64,000 nt of DNA from the NCBI GenBank assembly GCA_900319245.1, contig ONNQ01000012.1, forward strand, positions 1-64,000, read 5' to 3'. The DNA is from an uncultured Lachnospiraceae bacterium (GTDB lineage: Bacteria; Bacillota; Clostridia; Lachnospirales; Lachnospiraceae). Positions 33,357 to 42,958 of this stretch are shown here, one piece after another (within the stretch, counting starts at the first letter, position 1; the number at the start of each line of letters is the position of its first letter). A model generated the notes under the pieces. It saw nothing but the letters and a program-made list of their open reading frames with translations. It did not search any database and had not been told where the DNA came from. A program made the translations under genes and the position numbers.

Positions 33357-33962
33357 ATGTATATTACCTGTCTTGATTTGGAAGGAGTCCTGGTACCGGA
33401 GATCTGGATCGCATTTTCTGAGGTGAGCGGCATCCCGGAGCTGCGGAGAACGACAAGAGATGAGCCCGACTACGATAAGCTTATGAAGTGGAGAATCGGC
33501 ATTCTCAAGGAGCATGGCCTGGGACTGAAAGAGATTCAGGATGTGATCAGAAAGATCGAGCCCCTTCCCGGCGCCAAGAAGTTTCTGGATGAGCTTCGTT
33601 CCTTCACACAGGTGATCATCGTCAGTGATACCTTCACTGAATTTGCCACACCTCTTATGGAAAAGCTGGGATGGCCGACTCTGTTCTGCAACTCCCTGGA
33701 GGTTGCTCCGGACGGGGAGATCACCGGCTATAAGATGCGCACAGAGAAGTCCAAACTCAGTACGGTCCGGGCACTGCAGTCTATAGGGTTTGAGACGATC
33801 GCCAGCGGCGACAGTTATAACGATCTGGACATGATCCTGAACAGCAAGGCCGGCTTCCTGTTCCGCTCTACCGATAAGATCAAGCAGGATTATCCGCAGC
33901 TTCCCGCCTTCGAGGAATACGATGAACTGATGGCTGCGATCAAAAAGGCTATGAATGATTGA
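33357..33962 (+). CDS. thrH: Bifunctional phosphoserine phosphatase / homoserine phosphotransferase
   Basis: 201 residues, close to the 205 of Pseudomonas ThrH. The N-terminus CLDLEGVLVPEIWIAF (HAD motif I D-L-E) and the later RTTRDEPDY, IVSDTF and ASGDSYNDLDM are ThrH features from memory. The enzyme moves phosphate from phosphoserine to homoserine, linking serine and threonine synthesis. Excellent AGGAGG upstream. It is separated from the VanY-like gene by 69 bases and ended by a strong terminator. Confidence 0.92.
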   Translation: MYITCLDLEGVLVPEIWIAFSEVSGIPELRRTTRDEPDYDKLMKWRIGILKEHGLGLKEIQDVIRKIEPLPGAKKFLDELRSFTQVIIVSDTFTEFATPLMEKLGWPTLFCNSLEVAPDGEITGYKMRTEKSKLSTVRALQSIGFETIASGDSYNDLDMILNSKAGFLFRSTDKIKQDYPQLPAFEEYDELMAAIKKAMND

Positions 33963-33992
33963 ACATTTAGATATGTTTTATATTTCGCAAGG

Positions 33993-34031
33993 AGCGAGCT
34001 CACGTATAATTATACGTGGGCTTGCTTTTTT
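33993..34031 (+). terminator. Terminator after thrH
   Basis: 15-bp stem with two G-T pairs (33993-34007 with 34012-34026), 4-base loop, run of six T ending at 34031. Confidence 0.9.
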
Positions 34032-34115
34032 ATGGACTGATATTTATAAATATACGATTTACCGATCATTGCGGCGAGCAGGGGGAGTGCGGCAAAAAGC
34101 TTATAATTATACTGA

Positions 34116-34129
34116 TGAAATCGGTTACA
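34116..34129 (+). promoter_or_regulatory. cre-like catabolite repression site
   Basis: TGAAATCGGTTACA fits every fixed position of the CcpA-binding consensus TGWAANCGNTNWCA. It lies about 100 bases upstream of the promoter that drives glpP-glpK, a reasonable place for catabolite control of glycerol use. Confidence 0.6.
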
Positions 34130-34215
34130 GTGAGTGAAAGTACAAACAATTCTTAAATGATATTTTATAATGTTGTGAAATTGAACAAAATATCAAGAAA
34201 GTTCAGATTACTATA

Positions 34216-34244
34216 TTGCATATTCACCAACGAAGTGGTAATAT
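34216..34244 (+). promoter_or_regulatory. Promoter of the glycerol operon
   Basis: TTGCAT (34216-34221), 17-base spacer, TAATAT (34239-34244), about 43 bases before the first translated frame at 34287. Confidence 0.7.
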
Positions 34245-34286
34245 ATAGCTAAGTTAAATATGAGTTTTGCCTAGAGAGGAGAGAAT

Positions 34287-34379
34287 ATGGCAGTGATTGG
34301 GATTGGGGATCCTGTTGCTATTGTCGTGTTTTCTTTTTTTATGCAAAATGAGGGACTGTATGGGAAGAGAATTTGTTGA
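34287..34379 (+). CDS. Possible 30-residue leader peptide overlapping glpP
   Basis: A short frame from ATG 34287 to TGA 34379 has a strong ribosome site (GAGAGGAGAG) 4 bases upstream and a hydrophobic core (VAIVVFSFF). It overlaps the glpP start at 34360 in another frame, so ribosomes translating it would terminate inside glpP and could re-initiate. It may be a true small protein, a coupling leader, or a sign that glpP starts further upstream. Confidence 0.4.
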   Translation: MAVIGIGDPVAIVVFSFFMQNEGLYGKRIC

Positions 34380-34938
34380 AGCGATTGAAGCGGCGCCTAT
34401 TGTGGCCGCAGTAAAGGATGACGACGGACTGGAAATGTGTCTGAAGTCGGATGTTGATGCAGTGTTTATTCTGTATGGTGATATCTGTACAATATCCGAT
34501 ATCGTTGCCAAGGTAAAGGATACAGGGAAGATTGCAATGGTCCACATGGACCTGATCAATGGTCTTAGCTCCAAGGATGTTTCTACAGACTTTATCCGCA
34601 AATATACCAGGGCAGACGGCATCATTACCACGAAGGGAAATCTGATCACTCACGCAAAGGAGATCGGGCTGGCAACAGTGCTGAGATACTTCGTGCTCGA
34701 CAGCATGGCGCTAATCAGCATTGAGAAGCAGGCACATCACAGCCGCGAATCTCAGCCTGATATGATCGAGATCCTGCCGGGAGTCATTGTTCCCAAGATG
34801 ATTCGGAAGATCCGCTCGATGAGCAGGGTGCCCGTAATCTGCGGGGGACTGATCCAGGAGAAGGAGGATGTCCTGAATGCGCTGGCAAGCGGTGCAACGG
34901 CAATCTCGACAACATGCTCTGACGTATGGTTTATGTAA
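34360..34938 (+). CDS. glpP: Glycerol-3-phosphate responsive antiterminator
   Basis: 192 residues from the ATG at 34360 (GAGGGA 4 bases upstream); in-frame ATGs at 34348 and 34297 exist. GlpP features are VHMDLINGLSSKD, then RADGIITTKGNLI, FVLDSMAL, PDMIEILPGVI and a C-terminal GATAISTTCSDVW, a TIM-barrel-like fold. In Bacillus GlpP with glycerol-3-phosphate prevents termination in glp leaders. Here it is the first gene of the operon it would control, 54 bases before glpK. Confidence 0.93.
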   Translation: MGREFVEAIEAAPIVAAVKDDDGLEMCLKSDVDAVFILYGDICTISDIVAKVKDTGKIAMVHMDLINGLSSKDVSTDFIRKYTRADGIITTKGNLITHAKEIGLATVLRYFVLDSMALISIEKQAHHSRESQPDMIEILPGVIVPKMIRKIRSMSRVPVICGGLIQEKEDVLNALASGATAISTTCSDVWFM

Positions 34939-36492
<1,554 letters not shown>

Positions 36493-36554
36493 GTATAAGC
36501 AGGAAAACTGCCTGATCAGACCTAAGCGCATCGCATAAGTAAATCTGGATATTC

Positions 36555-36591
36555 CCGGCCTGCGGGTCAGGGGTGAAAGCCCGCAGGCCGG
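36555..36591 (+). terminator. Strong hairpin between glpK and glpF
   Basis: 12-bp perfect GC-rich stem (36555-36566 with 36580-36591), 13-base loop, no T-run. It more likely stabilises the glpK message end or tunes read-through than terminates fully. Confidence 0.6.
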
Positions 36592-36657
36592 TTCAGTCAA
36601 AAGACTGAGAATATCAATATAGTTATTTTTATGTTTTTTTAAGAAAGGGGTAAAACT

Positions 36658-37365
36658 ATGTCAGCTTACTTAGCAGAATTTATCGGAACAGCTATGCTCG
36701 TTCTCCTTGGTGATGGCGTTTGCTGTAACGTCAATCTTGAAGGATCCGGAATGAAGGGAAGTGGCGTTGTTCACATCCTTATTGGCTGGGGTATGGCCGT
36801 TATGGTTCCTGCATTCTCATTCGGCGCTATGTCCGGCGCACACTTCAATCCCGCTGTTACCATCGGCGCTGCAATGCGCGGCGGCATGAGCTGGGGCCTG
36901 GTTCCCGGATATATTATTGCACAGATGCTGGGCGGTTTTGTAGGCGCAGCGATCCTGATCGTTCTTTACGGTGATCAGATTAAAGCGACTGCTGACGATG
37001 CAACCATTCGCGGCTGCTTCGCAACAGGCCCTTCCATCCGCAACACTGTGAACAACTTCCTGTCTGAGTTCGTAGCTACATTCGTACTGGTATTCACACT
37101 TGCATCCATCCCCGGCGAAGCTGGTGCTTCCGGAGTTTCATGGGTTCTGGTATACGGCGTCATCGTAGCATGCGGTGCTTCCTTCGGCGGTCTGACCGGC
37201 TATGCAATGAACGCAGCAAGAGATGCTGCTCCTCGTTTCGCATATCAGGTTCTTGCTCCTAACTTTGGCAAGAAGGATCCCGACTGGGCATATGGCTGGA
37301 TTCCGGTAGTAGCTCCGATCTGCGGCTCAGTCGTAGCTTCCCTGCTGTACATGGCTATTCACTGA
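36658..37365 (+). CDS. glpF: Glycerol facilitator (aquaglyceroporin)
   Basis: 235 residues with six TM helices and two half-helices. The first pore box is SGAHFNPAVT (canonical NPA) and the second is MNAARDAAPRF (NPA changed to NAA; the Arg of the selectivity filter kept), as in several Firmicutes facilitators. It admits glycerol to be trapped by GlpK. Ribosome site AAAGGGG is just upstream. It lies between glpK and the dehydrogenase genes. Confidence 0.95.
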   Translation: MSAYLAEFIGTAMLVLLGDGVCCNVNLEGSGMKGSGVVHILIGWGMAVMVPAFSFGAMSGAHFNPAVTIGAAMRGGMSWGLVPGYIIAQMLGGFVGAAILIVLYGDQIKATADDATIRGCFATGPSIRNTVNNFLSEFVATFVLVFTLASIPGEAGASGVSWVLVYGVIVACGASFGGLTGYAMNAARDAAPRFAYQVLAPNFGKKDPDWAYGWIPVVAPICGSVVASLLYMAIH

Positions 37366-37459
37366 TCACATAGCTGAGTACCTATTTTAAGATCAATCGC
37401 TATATAGAGATGAACGATTGAAAATAACGATTGAATTTCATAGTTCTTGATAGTGTTAA

Positions 37460-37513
37460 TTAGCTAAAGGTTAGCTAAAGGGGAGGGCGGTGGAAACCTA
37501 CCGCCCTCCCTTT
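37460..37513 (+). terminator. Terminator-like leader hairpin with upstream tandem repeat, before the dehydrogenase genes
   Basis: TTAGCTAAAGG occurs twice in tandem (37460-37470, 37471-37481), directly followed by an 11-bp perfect GC-rich stem (37481-37491 with 37500-37510) and TTT. This is the arrangement expected of a leader where an antiterminator, such as GlpP, binds before the stem closes. The dehydrogenase start is at 37541. Confidence 0.65.
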
Positions 37514-37540
37514 GCGCTCAAATTGAAAGGAGATGAGTCC

Positions 37541-39001
37541 GTGTTATACGATGTAATTATCATCGGTGCCGGCGTTACAGGCTCTGCAGTTGCAAGAGAA
37601 CTGTCCCGTTATAAACTCAACGTCTGTGTATTGGAAAAAGAAGAGGATGTCTGCTGCGGAACTTCCAAGGCAAACAGCGCGATCGTCCATGCAGGCTTTG
37701 ATGCGGCGCCCGGTTCACTGATGGCACGCTTTAATGTTCGCGGAAATGAAATGATGGGAGATCTGGCCAAGGATCTGGATATCCCGTTCAAGAGAAACGG
37801 CGCTATGGTCGTCTGCATCCATGAGTCCGAAAAGGATGGCCTCCAGGACCTCTATGACAGAGGCATTGCAAACGGCGTCAAAGAACTGAAGATCCTGAAC
37901 AGAGAAGAATGTTTGGAAATGGAGCCCAACCTTTCCGATAAGGTTGTCGCTGCTCTCTATGCTCCTACAAGCGGCATTATCTGCCCCTTCATGCTCAACA
38001 TCGCGATGGCAGAGAATGCAAACGTAAACGGCGTTGACTTCTTCTTCAATACCAAGGTCGAGAAACTCACACCTGATACCTGCAAGAAGTGCGGCCAGCC
38101 GATCTGGAAGATCCGCACCAATAACGGAGAGTACAAGACCCGCTATGTCATCAACGCAGCCGGCGTCTATGCCGACTATTTCCACAACATGGTCTCCGAG
38201 AAGAAGATCCATATTACACCCAGACGCGGCGACTACTGCCTGCTCGATAAGACAGTAGGAAATCACGTGTCCCACACCATCTTCCCGCAGCCCACTAAGC
38301 TCGGCAAGGGTGTTCTCGTTTCTCCTACCATTCACGGTAACCTGATTGTAGGTCCTACCGCTGTGGATATTGAGAACAAGGAAGGCAACAACACGACGGC
38401 AGCAGGCATCGCTGATCTGATCGCTAAGGCAGGCGACCATGTACGCAACCTGCCGATCCGCCAGGTCATCACATCTTTCGCTGGCCTTCGCGCGCACGAG
38501 GACGGCCATGAGTTCATCCTTGGCGAAGTCGAGGATGCGCCTCACTTCATCGATTGCGCCGGCATCGAGTCCCCTGGACTTACTTCCAGCCCTGCGATCG
38601 GCGAGTACATCGGCCAGATGATGAAAGAGAAGATGGGACTTGAGGAGAAGGAAGACTGGATCGGAACCCGCAAGGGCATCCTCAATCCTGCCGACCTCTC
38701 CATTGAAGAGAGAAACGAACTGATCAAGAAGAATCCCGCATACGGCCGCATCATCTGCCGCTGCGAGTCCGTCACGGAAGGTGAGATCATCGACGCGATC
38801 CACAGACCGCTCGGCGCACGCTCTCTCGATGGCGTTAAGCGCAGGACCAGAGCAGGCATGGGACGCTGCCAGGCAGGTTTCTGCTCACCTCGTACCATGG
38901 AGATCATCAATCGTGAACTTGGTCTTCCTTTCACTGAGATCACCAAGAGCGGCGGAGACTCCAAGCTTGTGATCGAGAGAACAAAGGGGGTAGAGGCATG
39001 A
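37541..39001 (+). CDS. FAD-dependent glycerol-3-phosphate dehydrogenase-like protein with a C-terminal Cys-cluster domain
   Basis: 486 residues with a GTG start at 37541, set by AAAGGAG 8 bases before; the longer frame from 37490 would be inside the leader hairpin. The N-terminus has a FAD-binding GxGxxG (IIGAGVTGSAVARE), then the DAO fold. The C-terminus carries a BFD-like cluster motif with Cys in ICRC, and again in GRCQAGFC. This matches the GlpA/O-like chain of the glpA-glpB-DUF1667 unit common in clostridia, oxidising glycerol-3-phosphate to dihydroxyacetone phosphate. It overlaps the next gene by 4 bases (ATGA). Confidence 0.88.
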   Translation: MLYDVIIIGAGVTGSAVARELSRYKLNVCVLEKEEDVCCGTSKANSAIVHAGFDAAPGSLMARFNVRGNEMMGDLAKDLDIPFKRNGAMVVCIHESEKDGLQDLYDRGIANGVKELKILNREECLEMEPNLSDKVVAALYAPTSGIICPFMLNIAMAENANVNGVDFFFNTKVEKLTPDTCKKCGQPIWKIRTNNGEYKTRYVINAAGVYADYFHNMVSEKKIHITPRRGDYCLLDKTVGNHVSHTIFPQPTKLGKGVLVSPTIHGNLIVGPTAVDIENKEGNNTTAAGIADLIAKAGDHVRNLPIRQVITSFAGLRAHEDGHEFILGEVEDAPHFIDCAGIESPGLTSSPAIGEYIGQMMKEKMGLEEKEDWIGTRKGILNPADLSIEERNELIKKNPAYGRIICRCESVTEGEIIDAIHRPLGARSLDGVKRRTRAGMGRCQAGFCSPRTMEIINRELGLPFTEITKSGGDSKLVIERTKGVEA

Positions 39002-40266
39002 CAAGTTATGATATCGTAATCGTCGGCGGAGGCCCCGCAGGCCTCGCAGCCGCTGTTTCCGCCAAGAAGGCAGGAACAGACAGTATTCTGATCATCGAGC
39101 GTGACAAAGAGCTCGGCGGAATTCTGAACCAGTGCATCCACAACGGATTCGGCCTTCACACTTTCAAGGAAGAGCTGACTGGCCCCGAGTATGCGTACAG
39201 GTTCATCCAGCAGGTCTATGATCTGGGCATCGAGTACAAGCTCGACACCATGGTCATGGATATCTCCACCGAGAAGGTCGTCACCGCTATGAACCGCACA
39301 GACGGTATGTTCCAGATCAAGGCCGGCGCCGTGATCCTGGCGATGGGATGCAGAGAGAGGCCCAGAGGCGCCCTCAACATTCCCGGTTACCGTCCCGCAG
39401 GTATCTACAGTGCAGGTACTGCACAGAGACTGGTCAACATGGAAGGCTATATGCCCGGCCGTGAAGTCGTCATCCTCGGTTCCGGTGATATCGGACTGAT
39501 CATGGCAAGACGTATGACCTTTGAAGGCGCGATCGTCAAGGTCGTTGCAGAGCTGATGCCTTTCTCCGGCGGTCTGAAGAGAAATATCGTTCAGTGTCTG
39601 GATGACTACGGCATTCCGCTCAAGCTCTCCCACACAGTTGTGGACATCGAGGGCAAGGAGCGCGTGAGCGCTGTTACCATCGCGGAAGTCGGCCCCGATA
39701 TGAAGCCGATCCCCGGAACGGAAGAGAGATATACCTGCGATACACTGCTTCTTTCCACAGGTCTGATCCCTGAGAACGAGCTGTCCAGAAACGCAGGTGT
39801 CTCCATTAACCCTGTTACCAATGGCCCTGTTGTCAACGAGATCCTCGAGACCAGCATCCCCGGCGTCTTCGCATGCGGCAACGTTCTGCATGTACACGAC
39901 CTGGTAGACTATGTATCCGAGGAAGCGACCCGCGCAGGCGAGAATGCAGCCAAGTATGTCCAGAACGGCTGCAAGGACCAGGATGGCGGCAAGATCATTC
40001 AGCTCAAGGCTACCGATGGCGCCCGCTACACGGTTCCCTGCACGATCAATCCGGAGAGAATGGATGACCTGCTCACCGTTCGTTTCCGTGTCGGCGCCGT
40101 GTTCAAAGACTCCTATGTAAGCGTCTATTTTGACGACGAGCGCGTCATGCACAAAAAGAAGAGGATCATGGCACCCGGCGAGATGGAGCAGGTGATCCTG
40201 CAGAAGAAGAAGATCGACGAGAAGCCGGACCTCAAGACTATCACGATCAAGATCGAAGCAGAATAA
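38998..40266 (+). CDS. FAD/NAD(P)-binding oxidoreductase subunit of the glycerol-3-phosphate dehydrogenase unit (GlpB-like position)
   Basis: 422 residues of the pyridine nucleotide-disulfide oxidoreductase fold. The N-terminal VGGGPAGLAAA binds FAD, a second nucleotide site is VILGSGDIGL, and a C-terminal TG/GD-type stretch is GVFACGNVLHVHDL. The ILNQCIHNGFG segment near residue 42 has a Cys close to flavin. It is coupled to the previous gene (ATGA overlap) and probably passes electrons from glycerol-3-phosphate to NAD or a redox carrier. Confidence 0.88.
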   Translation: MTSYDIVIVGGGPAGLAAAVSAKKAGTDSILIIERDKELGGILNQCIHNGFGLHTFKEELTGPEYAYRFIQQVYDLGIEYKLDTMVMDISTEKVVTAMNRTDGMFQIKAGAVILAMGCRERPRGALNIPGYRPAGIYSAGTAQRLVNMEGYMPGREVVILGSGDIGLIMARRMTFEGAIVKVVAELMPFSGGLKRNIVQCLDDYGIPLKLSHTVVDIEGKERVSAVTIAEVGPDMKPIPGTEERYTCDTLLLSTGLIPENELSRNAGVSINPVTNGPVVNEILETSIPGVFACGNVLHVHDLVDYVSEEATRAGENAAKYVQNGCKDQDGGKIIQLKATDGARYTVPCTINPERMDDLLTVRFRVGAVFKDSYVSVYFDDERVMHKKKRIMAPGEMEQVILQKKKIDEKPDLKTITIKIEAE

Positions 40267-40279
40267 AAGGAGGCAGAAT

Positions 40280-40645
40280 ATGGAAAAGAGAAATCTTACA
40301 TGTATCGGCTGCCCCATGGGCTGCCAGATCACTGTTGAGTTCGAGGGCGAAGAAGTCTTTAGCGTAACAGGCAATACCTGTGCGATCGGCGACAAATATG
40401 CCCGTCAGGAAGTCACTCATCCTGAGCGCACCGTCACCTCCACGGTCGTGGTCGTAGGCGGCGCCAAGGAGAGAACCAGCGTCAAGACCAATGCCAATAT
40501 CCCCAAGGATAAGATTTTCCAGTGCATGGAGGAGATCAACCAGGTCCGTGCGCAGGCTCCGCTGAAGATCGGCGATGTTGTGATCAAGGGCGTATGCGGC
40601 ACGGATGTTGACGTTGTCGTCACCAAGAACTGTGAGATCGCATAA
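40280..40645 (+). CDS. DUF1667 Cys-rich protein
   Basis: 121 residues beginning MEKRNLTCIGCPMGCQI, the DUF1667 mark, with C-x2-C-x3-C and a further Cys at GNTCAIG; these are likely iron-sulfur ligands. Proteins of this family are nearly always the last gene of the glpA/O-like dehydrogenase unit, as here, and probably act as an electron-transfer subunit, though no activity has been shown to my knowledge. AAAGGAGG lies upstream. The operon ends in a terminator. Confidence 0.9.
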   Translation: MEKRNLTCIGCPMGCQITVEFEGEEVFSVTGNTCAIGDKYARQEVTHPERTVTSTVVVVGGAKERTSVKTNANIPKDKIFQCMEEINQVRAQAPLKIGDVVIKGVCGTDVDVVVTKNCEIA

Positions 40646-40684
40646 TCTGAAATGGAAGGATACTGAATACGTTACATATGAAAG

Positions 40685-40710
40685 GACTGCCGCACATGCG
40701 GCAGTCTTTT
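40685..40710 (+). terminator. Terminator of the glycerol operon
   Basis: 9-bp perfect stem (40685-40693 with 40698-40706), loop ACAT, TTTT. Confidence 0.88.
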
Positions 40711-40721
40711 AATGCGTGCAC

Positions 40722-40750
40722 TTTTCACAAAGATGCTTAAATGATATAAT
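40722..40750 (+). promoter_or_regulatory. Promoter of the 169-residue membrane protein gene
   Basis: TTTTCA (40722-40727), 17-base spacer with TGn, TATAAT (40745-40750). Confidence 0.7.
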
Positions 40751-40805
40751 CGGAGCATCGGAGGCTTGGCGACGATCCTCCATAGAATGAGGGAGGAATT
40801 CGTTA

Positions 40806-41315
40806 GTGGAAAAGTTGGTCTTTGATTATGAGGTGTTTGAAAAAGGTGCCGGAAGGATTTATCAGATCCTGATTTACTGCACTTTGCCGGCTATGTTTAT
40901 TGGGGTAGCGATGGTCGCCATCATTAACTCGGGCGGCATGACGAAGTTCGGTGAGTACCCGGATTGGGTCAAGTTGATCTTTATGCTGATCATAGCTGTT
41001 TACGTGGTGCCTTCGCTTTTTATTCTGCCTACTGTGTGGATGCTCCGCTCGTGGAAGACCAGCACACTCAAGGAAAGCTATGTTTTGACAGGCAGAAAAT
41101 CAGTAGAGTACCACAAGATTGTAGAGAAGACGGCGGCCGGCATGAAGGAAAACATCTACGTGGCAACACAGATCAAGAAAGTCGAGGACGCCGGAAGAAA
41201 GTATATTGTCAAGGGAAACATCAAGGAACAGGCGACTGGTATCGCAAGTAATGAATTGGTAATCCCGAAGGCGTATACCAACATGGACAGCATGAAAAGG
41301 GCTGCCAGGTACTAA
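40806..41315 (+). CDS. Two-helix membrane protein of unknown function
   Basis: 169 residues, GTG start after GAGGGAGGAATT. Two TM segments (about 19-42 and 57-82, with Pro residues) are followed by a soluble C-terminal domain (about 85-169) rich in Lys, Tyr and Val strands. Both ends are probably cytoplasmic. The soluble part resembles small beta-barrel tails of PH-like membrane proteins, but the match is too weak to name. It stands under its own promoter. Confidence 0.7.
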   Translation: MEKLVFDYEVFEKGAGRIYQILIYCTLPAMFIGVAMVAIINSGGMTKFGEYPDWVKLIFMLIIAVYVVPSLFILPTVWMLRSWKTSTLKESYVLTGRKSVEYHKIVEKTAAGMKENIYVATQIKKVEDAGRKYIVKGNIKEQATGIASNELVIPKAYTNMDSMKRAARY

Positions 41316-41344
41316 TTGGGCAGTTGTGATCATGCGGTGATGCA

Positions 41345-41398
41345 GCCTATGCCGTGAAGGCACAGCAGTGGTGACGTCGCCTATACTGTGAAGGCGCA
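41345..41398 (+). repeat. Short imperfect direct repeat
   Basis: GCCTATGCCGTGAAGGCACA (41345) recurs with three changes at 41379, a 34-base period, in the gap between two genes. No function suggested. Confidence 0.55.
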
Positions 41399-41451
41399 TA
41401 AGCTCGTTATGTGAACTTTGAATACTGGGGGATGTAAAGGGGAGCCGGAAT

Positions 41452-42048
41452 ATGGTTAATAAGAGCAGGTTTACGCTTGAAGATTGGGACGCGCCTGTAT
41501 ACATCGGCGCAGAGGAACTTCGGCACGCATTGGTTCATATGCAGCTGGAGAATAAGGTCATCCATGGTTTTAGACTGCTTGATTATTCAGCGGTTCAGCT
41601 TCCGGAATGGGATAACACGGAGGAAGAAGTGATGATTCCCGCGTTTGCGGCGCTGTCCAGTCCTTTGATCATTTTGTTCACTGACGGCACGCGTCTGGAA
41701 CTTTACATGCAGGATCAATCGGTATTCCGTCTTTCTTTGAACCGGATCCCTCTGGAGGCAATCAAGGAAGAAGTGACGGCCAATACCCTGGACCGCCTGT
41801 TTGCCAGAACGATCGGCAGGGCAATTGTGTTTATCGAAGTCCAGGTCACAGAAGATTTCCCTGAGATTGCCACGGAGTATGCGGAGCAGTTTCAGAAACA
41901 GACGGAATATATCGATTCGGTTCTGTTCTGCCTGGATTCAGGAGACGCTCTGGAACTGTATTCATGGGGCAAGAACGGGGAAGTGGATCTGCTCGATGAA
42001 AATGGGGAGATCACGATGATCGGTATGAAAGAGTTCCTTGATAAATGA
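41452..42048 (+). CDS. Soluble protein of unknown function
   Basis: 198 residues, acidic, no signal peptide or TM. Starts at ATG 41452 after GGAGCCGGA. Secondary structure looks mixed alpha/beta, with alternating strands (PLIILFTDGTRLELYM, about 82-97) and a helical stretch at about 110-150. I do not recognise the family. It sits between a membrane protein and a sortase without clear operon signals. Confidence 0.65.
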   Translation: MVNKSRFTLEDWDAPVYIGAEELRHALVHMQLENKVIHGFRLLDYSAVQLPEWDNTEEEVMIPAFAALSSPLIILFTDGTRLELYMQDQSVFRLSLNRIPLEAIKEEVTANTLDRLFARTIGRAIVFIEVQVTEDFPEIATEYAEQFQKQTEYIDSVLFCLDSGDALELYSWGKNGEVDLLDENGEITMIGMKEFLDK

Positions 42049-42103
42049 TGTATGATAAATGAAATATGATTAATGAATTATAGGATATTTATGATACGGA
42101 AAC

Positions 42104-42147
42104 GGGGTTGCTACATGAAGAATTGCGCTTCTTAGTGTTGCAGCCCC
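42104..42147 (+). other. Structured hairpin upstream of the sortase gene
   Basis: GGGGTTGC (42104-42111) pairs with 42140-42147 (one G-T pair) and encloses an inner GAAG/CTTC stem. No T-run follows. It could be the end of the upstream message; nothing else was seen in the gap 42049-42242. Confidence 0.35.
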
Positions 42148-42242
42148 TAATGCTTGCTTTGTTATTTCTTTCATTTGATCTGTTTCTTGCGCAGATGGCT
42201 GGAAGCGCAATGATTGCGGATCGGAACTGACGAGGTATTAAG

Positions 42243-42914
42243 ATGGGACAGAATAAGAACGGAAAGAGCAGGAAAAAGGGCGGATTTTTGATCACAGTAG
42301 GAATTTTGCTGCTGCTTGCAGCAGGCGGCCTTGTGCTCTATAACGTATGGGACGCCAAGCGGGCGGAGGAGACCTCCAATCAGATCGCGTCAGAACTGAT
42401 CGAGGAAATCGGAGATGCTGTGAAAGATGGTTTAACGGCGCTTCCATACGGATCTGCCGACACGCCAATGCCAACAGCAATGATCGATGGGTATGAGTAT
42501 ATCGGTATCTTGGAAATGCCCAGTCTCAATCTCACGCTGCCGGTTATGAAGGAATGGGATTATGACCGACTGAAGATATCGCCGTGTCGCTTTACCGGTT
42601 CCTATTACACGGACGATCTGGTGATCTGTGCGCACAATTATGCCAAACATTTTAGCCCGATCAAATGGATTGAGATCGGAGCTGACGTCTATTTCACCAA
42701 CGTGGAAGGACTGACGATCCACTACATTGTGACCAACAGAGAGACCGTTGAACCCACAGATGTAGAGACGATGATCGAGAATACCAAGAACAGCGAGACG
42801 TCAACGATGGAATGGGATATGACTTTGTTTACCTGTAATACCGGCGGTCAGACGCGATGCGCGGTTCGCTGCAGCAGAGTGCAGGAGGAAACCGGGCAGA
42901 ACGCGTCCAAGTAA
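42243..42914 (+). CDS. Sortase
   Basis: 223 residues. A basic N-terminus and one TM (about 14-34) anchor the enzyme; the catalytic domain follows (about 80-215). The triad is complete: H131 in ICAHNYAKHF, C198 in LFTCNTGG and Arg at 205 in GQTR. The family cleaves a C-terminal sorting signal and links proteins to peptidoglycan or to each other as pili. No substrate protein with an LPxTG-like signal is adjacent, so this is probably a stand-alone housekeeping sortase. GAGGT precedes the start. Confidence 0.92.
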   Translation: MGQNKNGKSRKKGGFLITVGILLLLAAGGLVLYNVWDAKRAEETSNQIASELIEEIGDAVKDGLTALPYGSADTPMPTAMIDGYEYIGILEMPSLNLTLPVMKEWDYDRLKISPCRFTGSYYTDDLVICAHNYAKHFSPIKWIEIGADVYFTNVEGLTIHYIVTNRETVEPTDVETMIENTKNSETSTMEWDMTLFTCNTGGQTRCAVRCSRVQEETGQNASK

Positions 42915-42958
42915 GAGCCGGTCAATGGAAGAGAAAACGAAGTGCGGAGAAATCGGGA

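Larger units (their letters stand above)
33963..34286. other. 324-base region without a clear gene
   Basis: It holds the thrH terminator (33993-34031), an AT-rich stretch, a cre-like site (34116-34129) and the glycerol operon promoter (34216-34244). The 60-codon frame starting at 33955 overlaps the thrH stop, lacks coding character and is not called. Confidence 0.7.

Noticed and set aside
33955..34137. 60-residue frame between thrH and glpP
   Set aside because: It overlaps the thrH stop and the terminator stem, with no ribosome site.
38542..40395. 617-residue open frame on the - strand
   Set aside because: Antisense to the two dehydrogenase-type genes; no motif or ribosome site.
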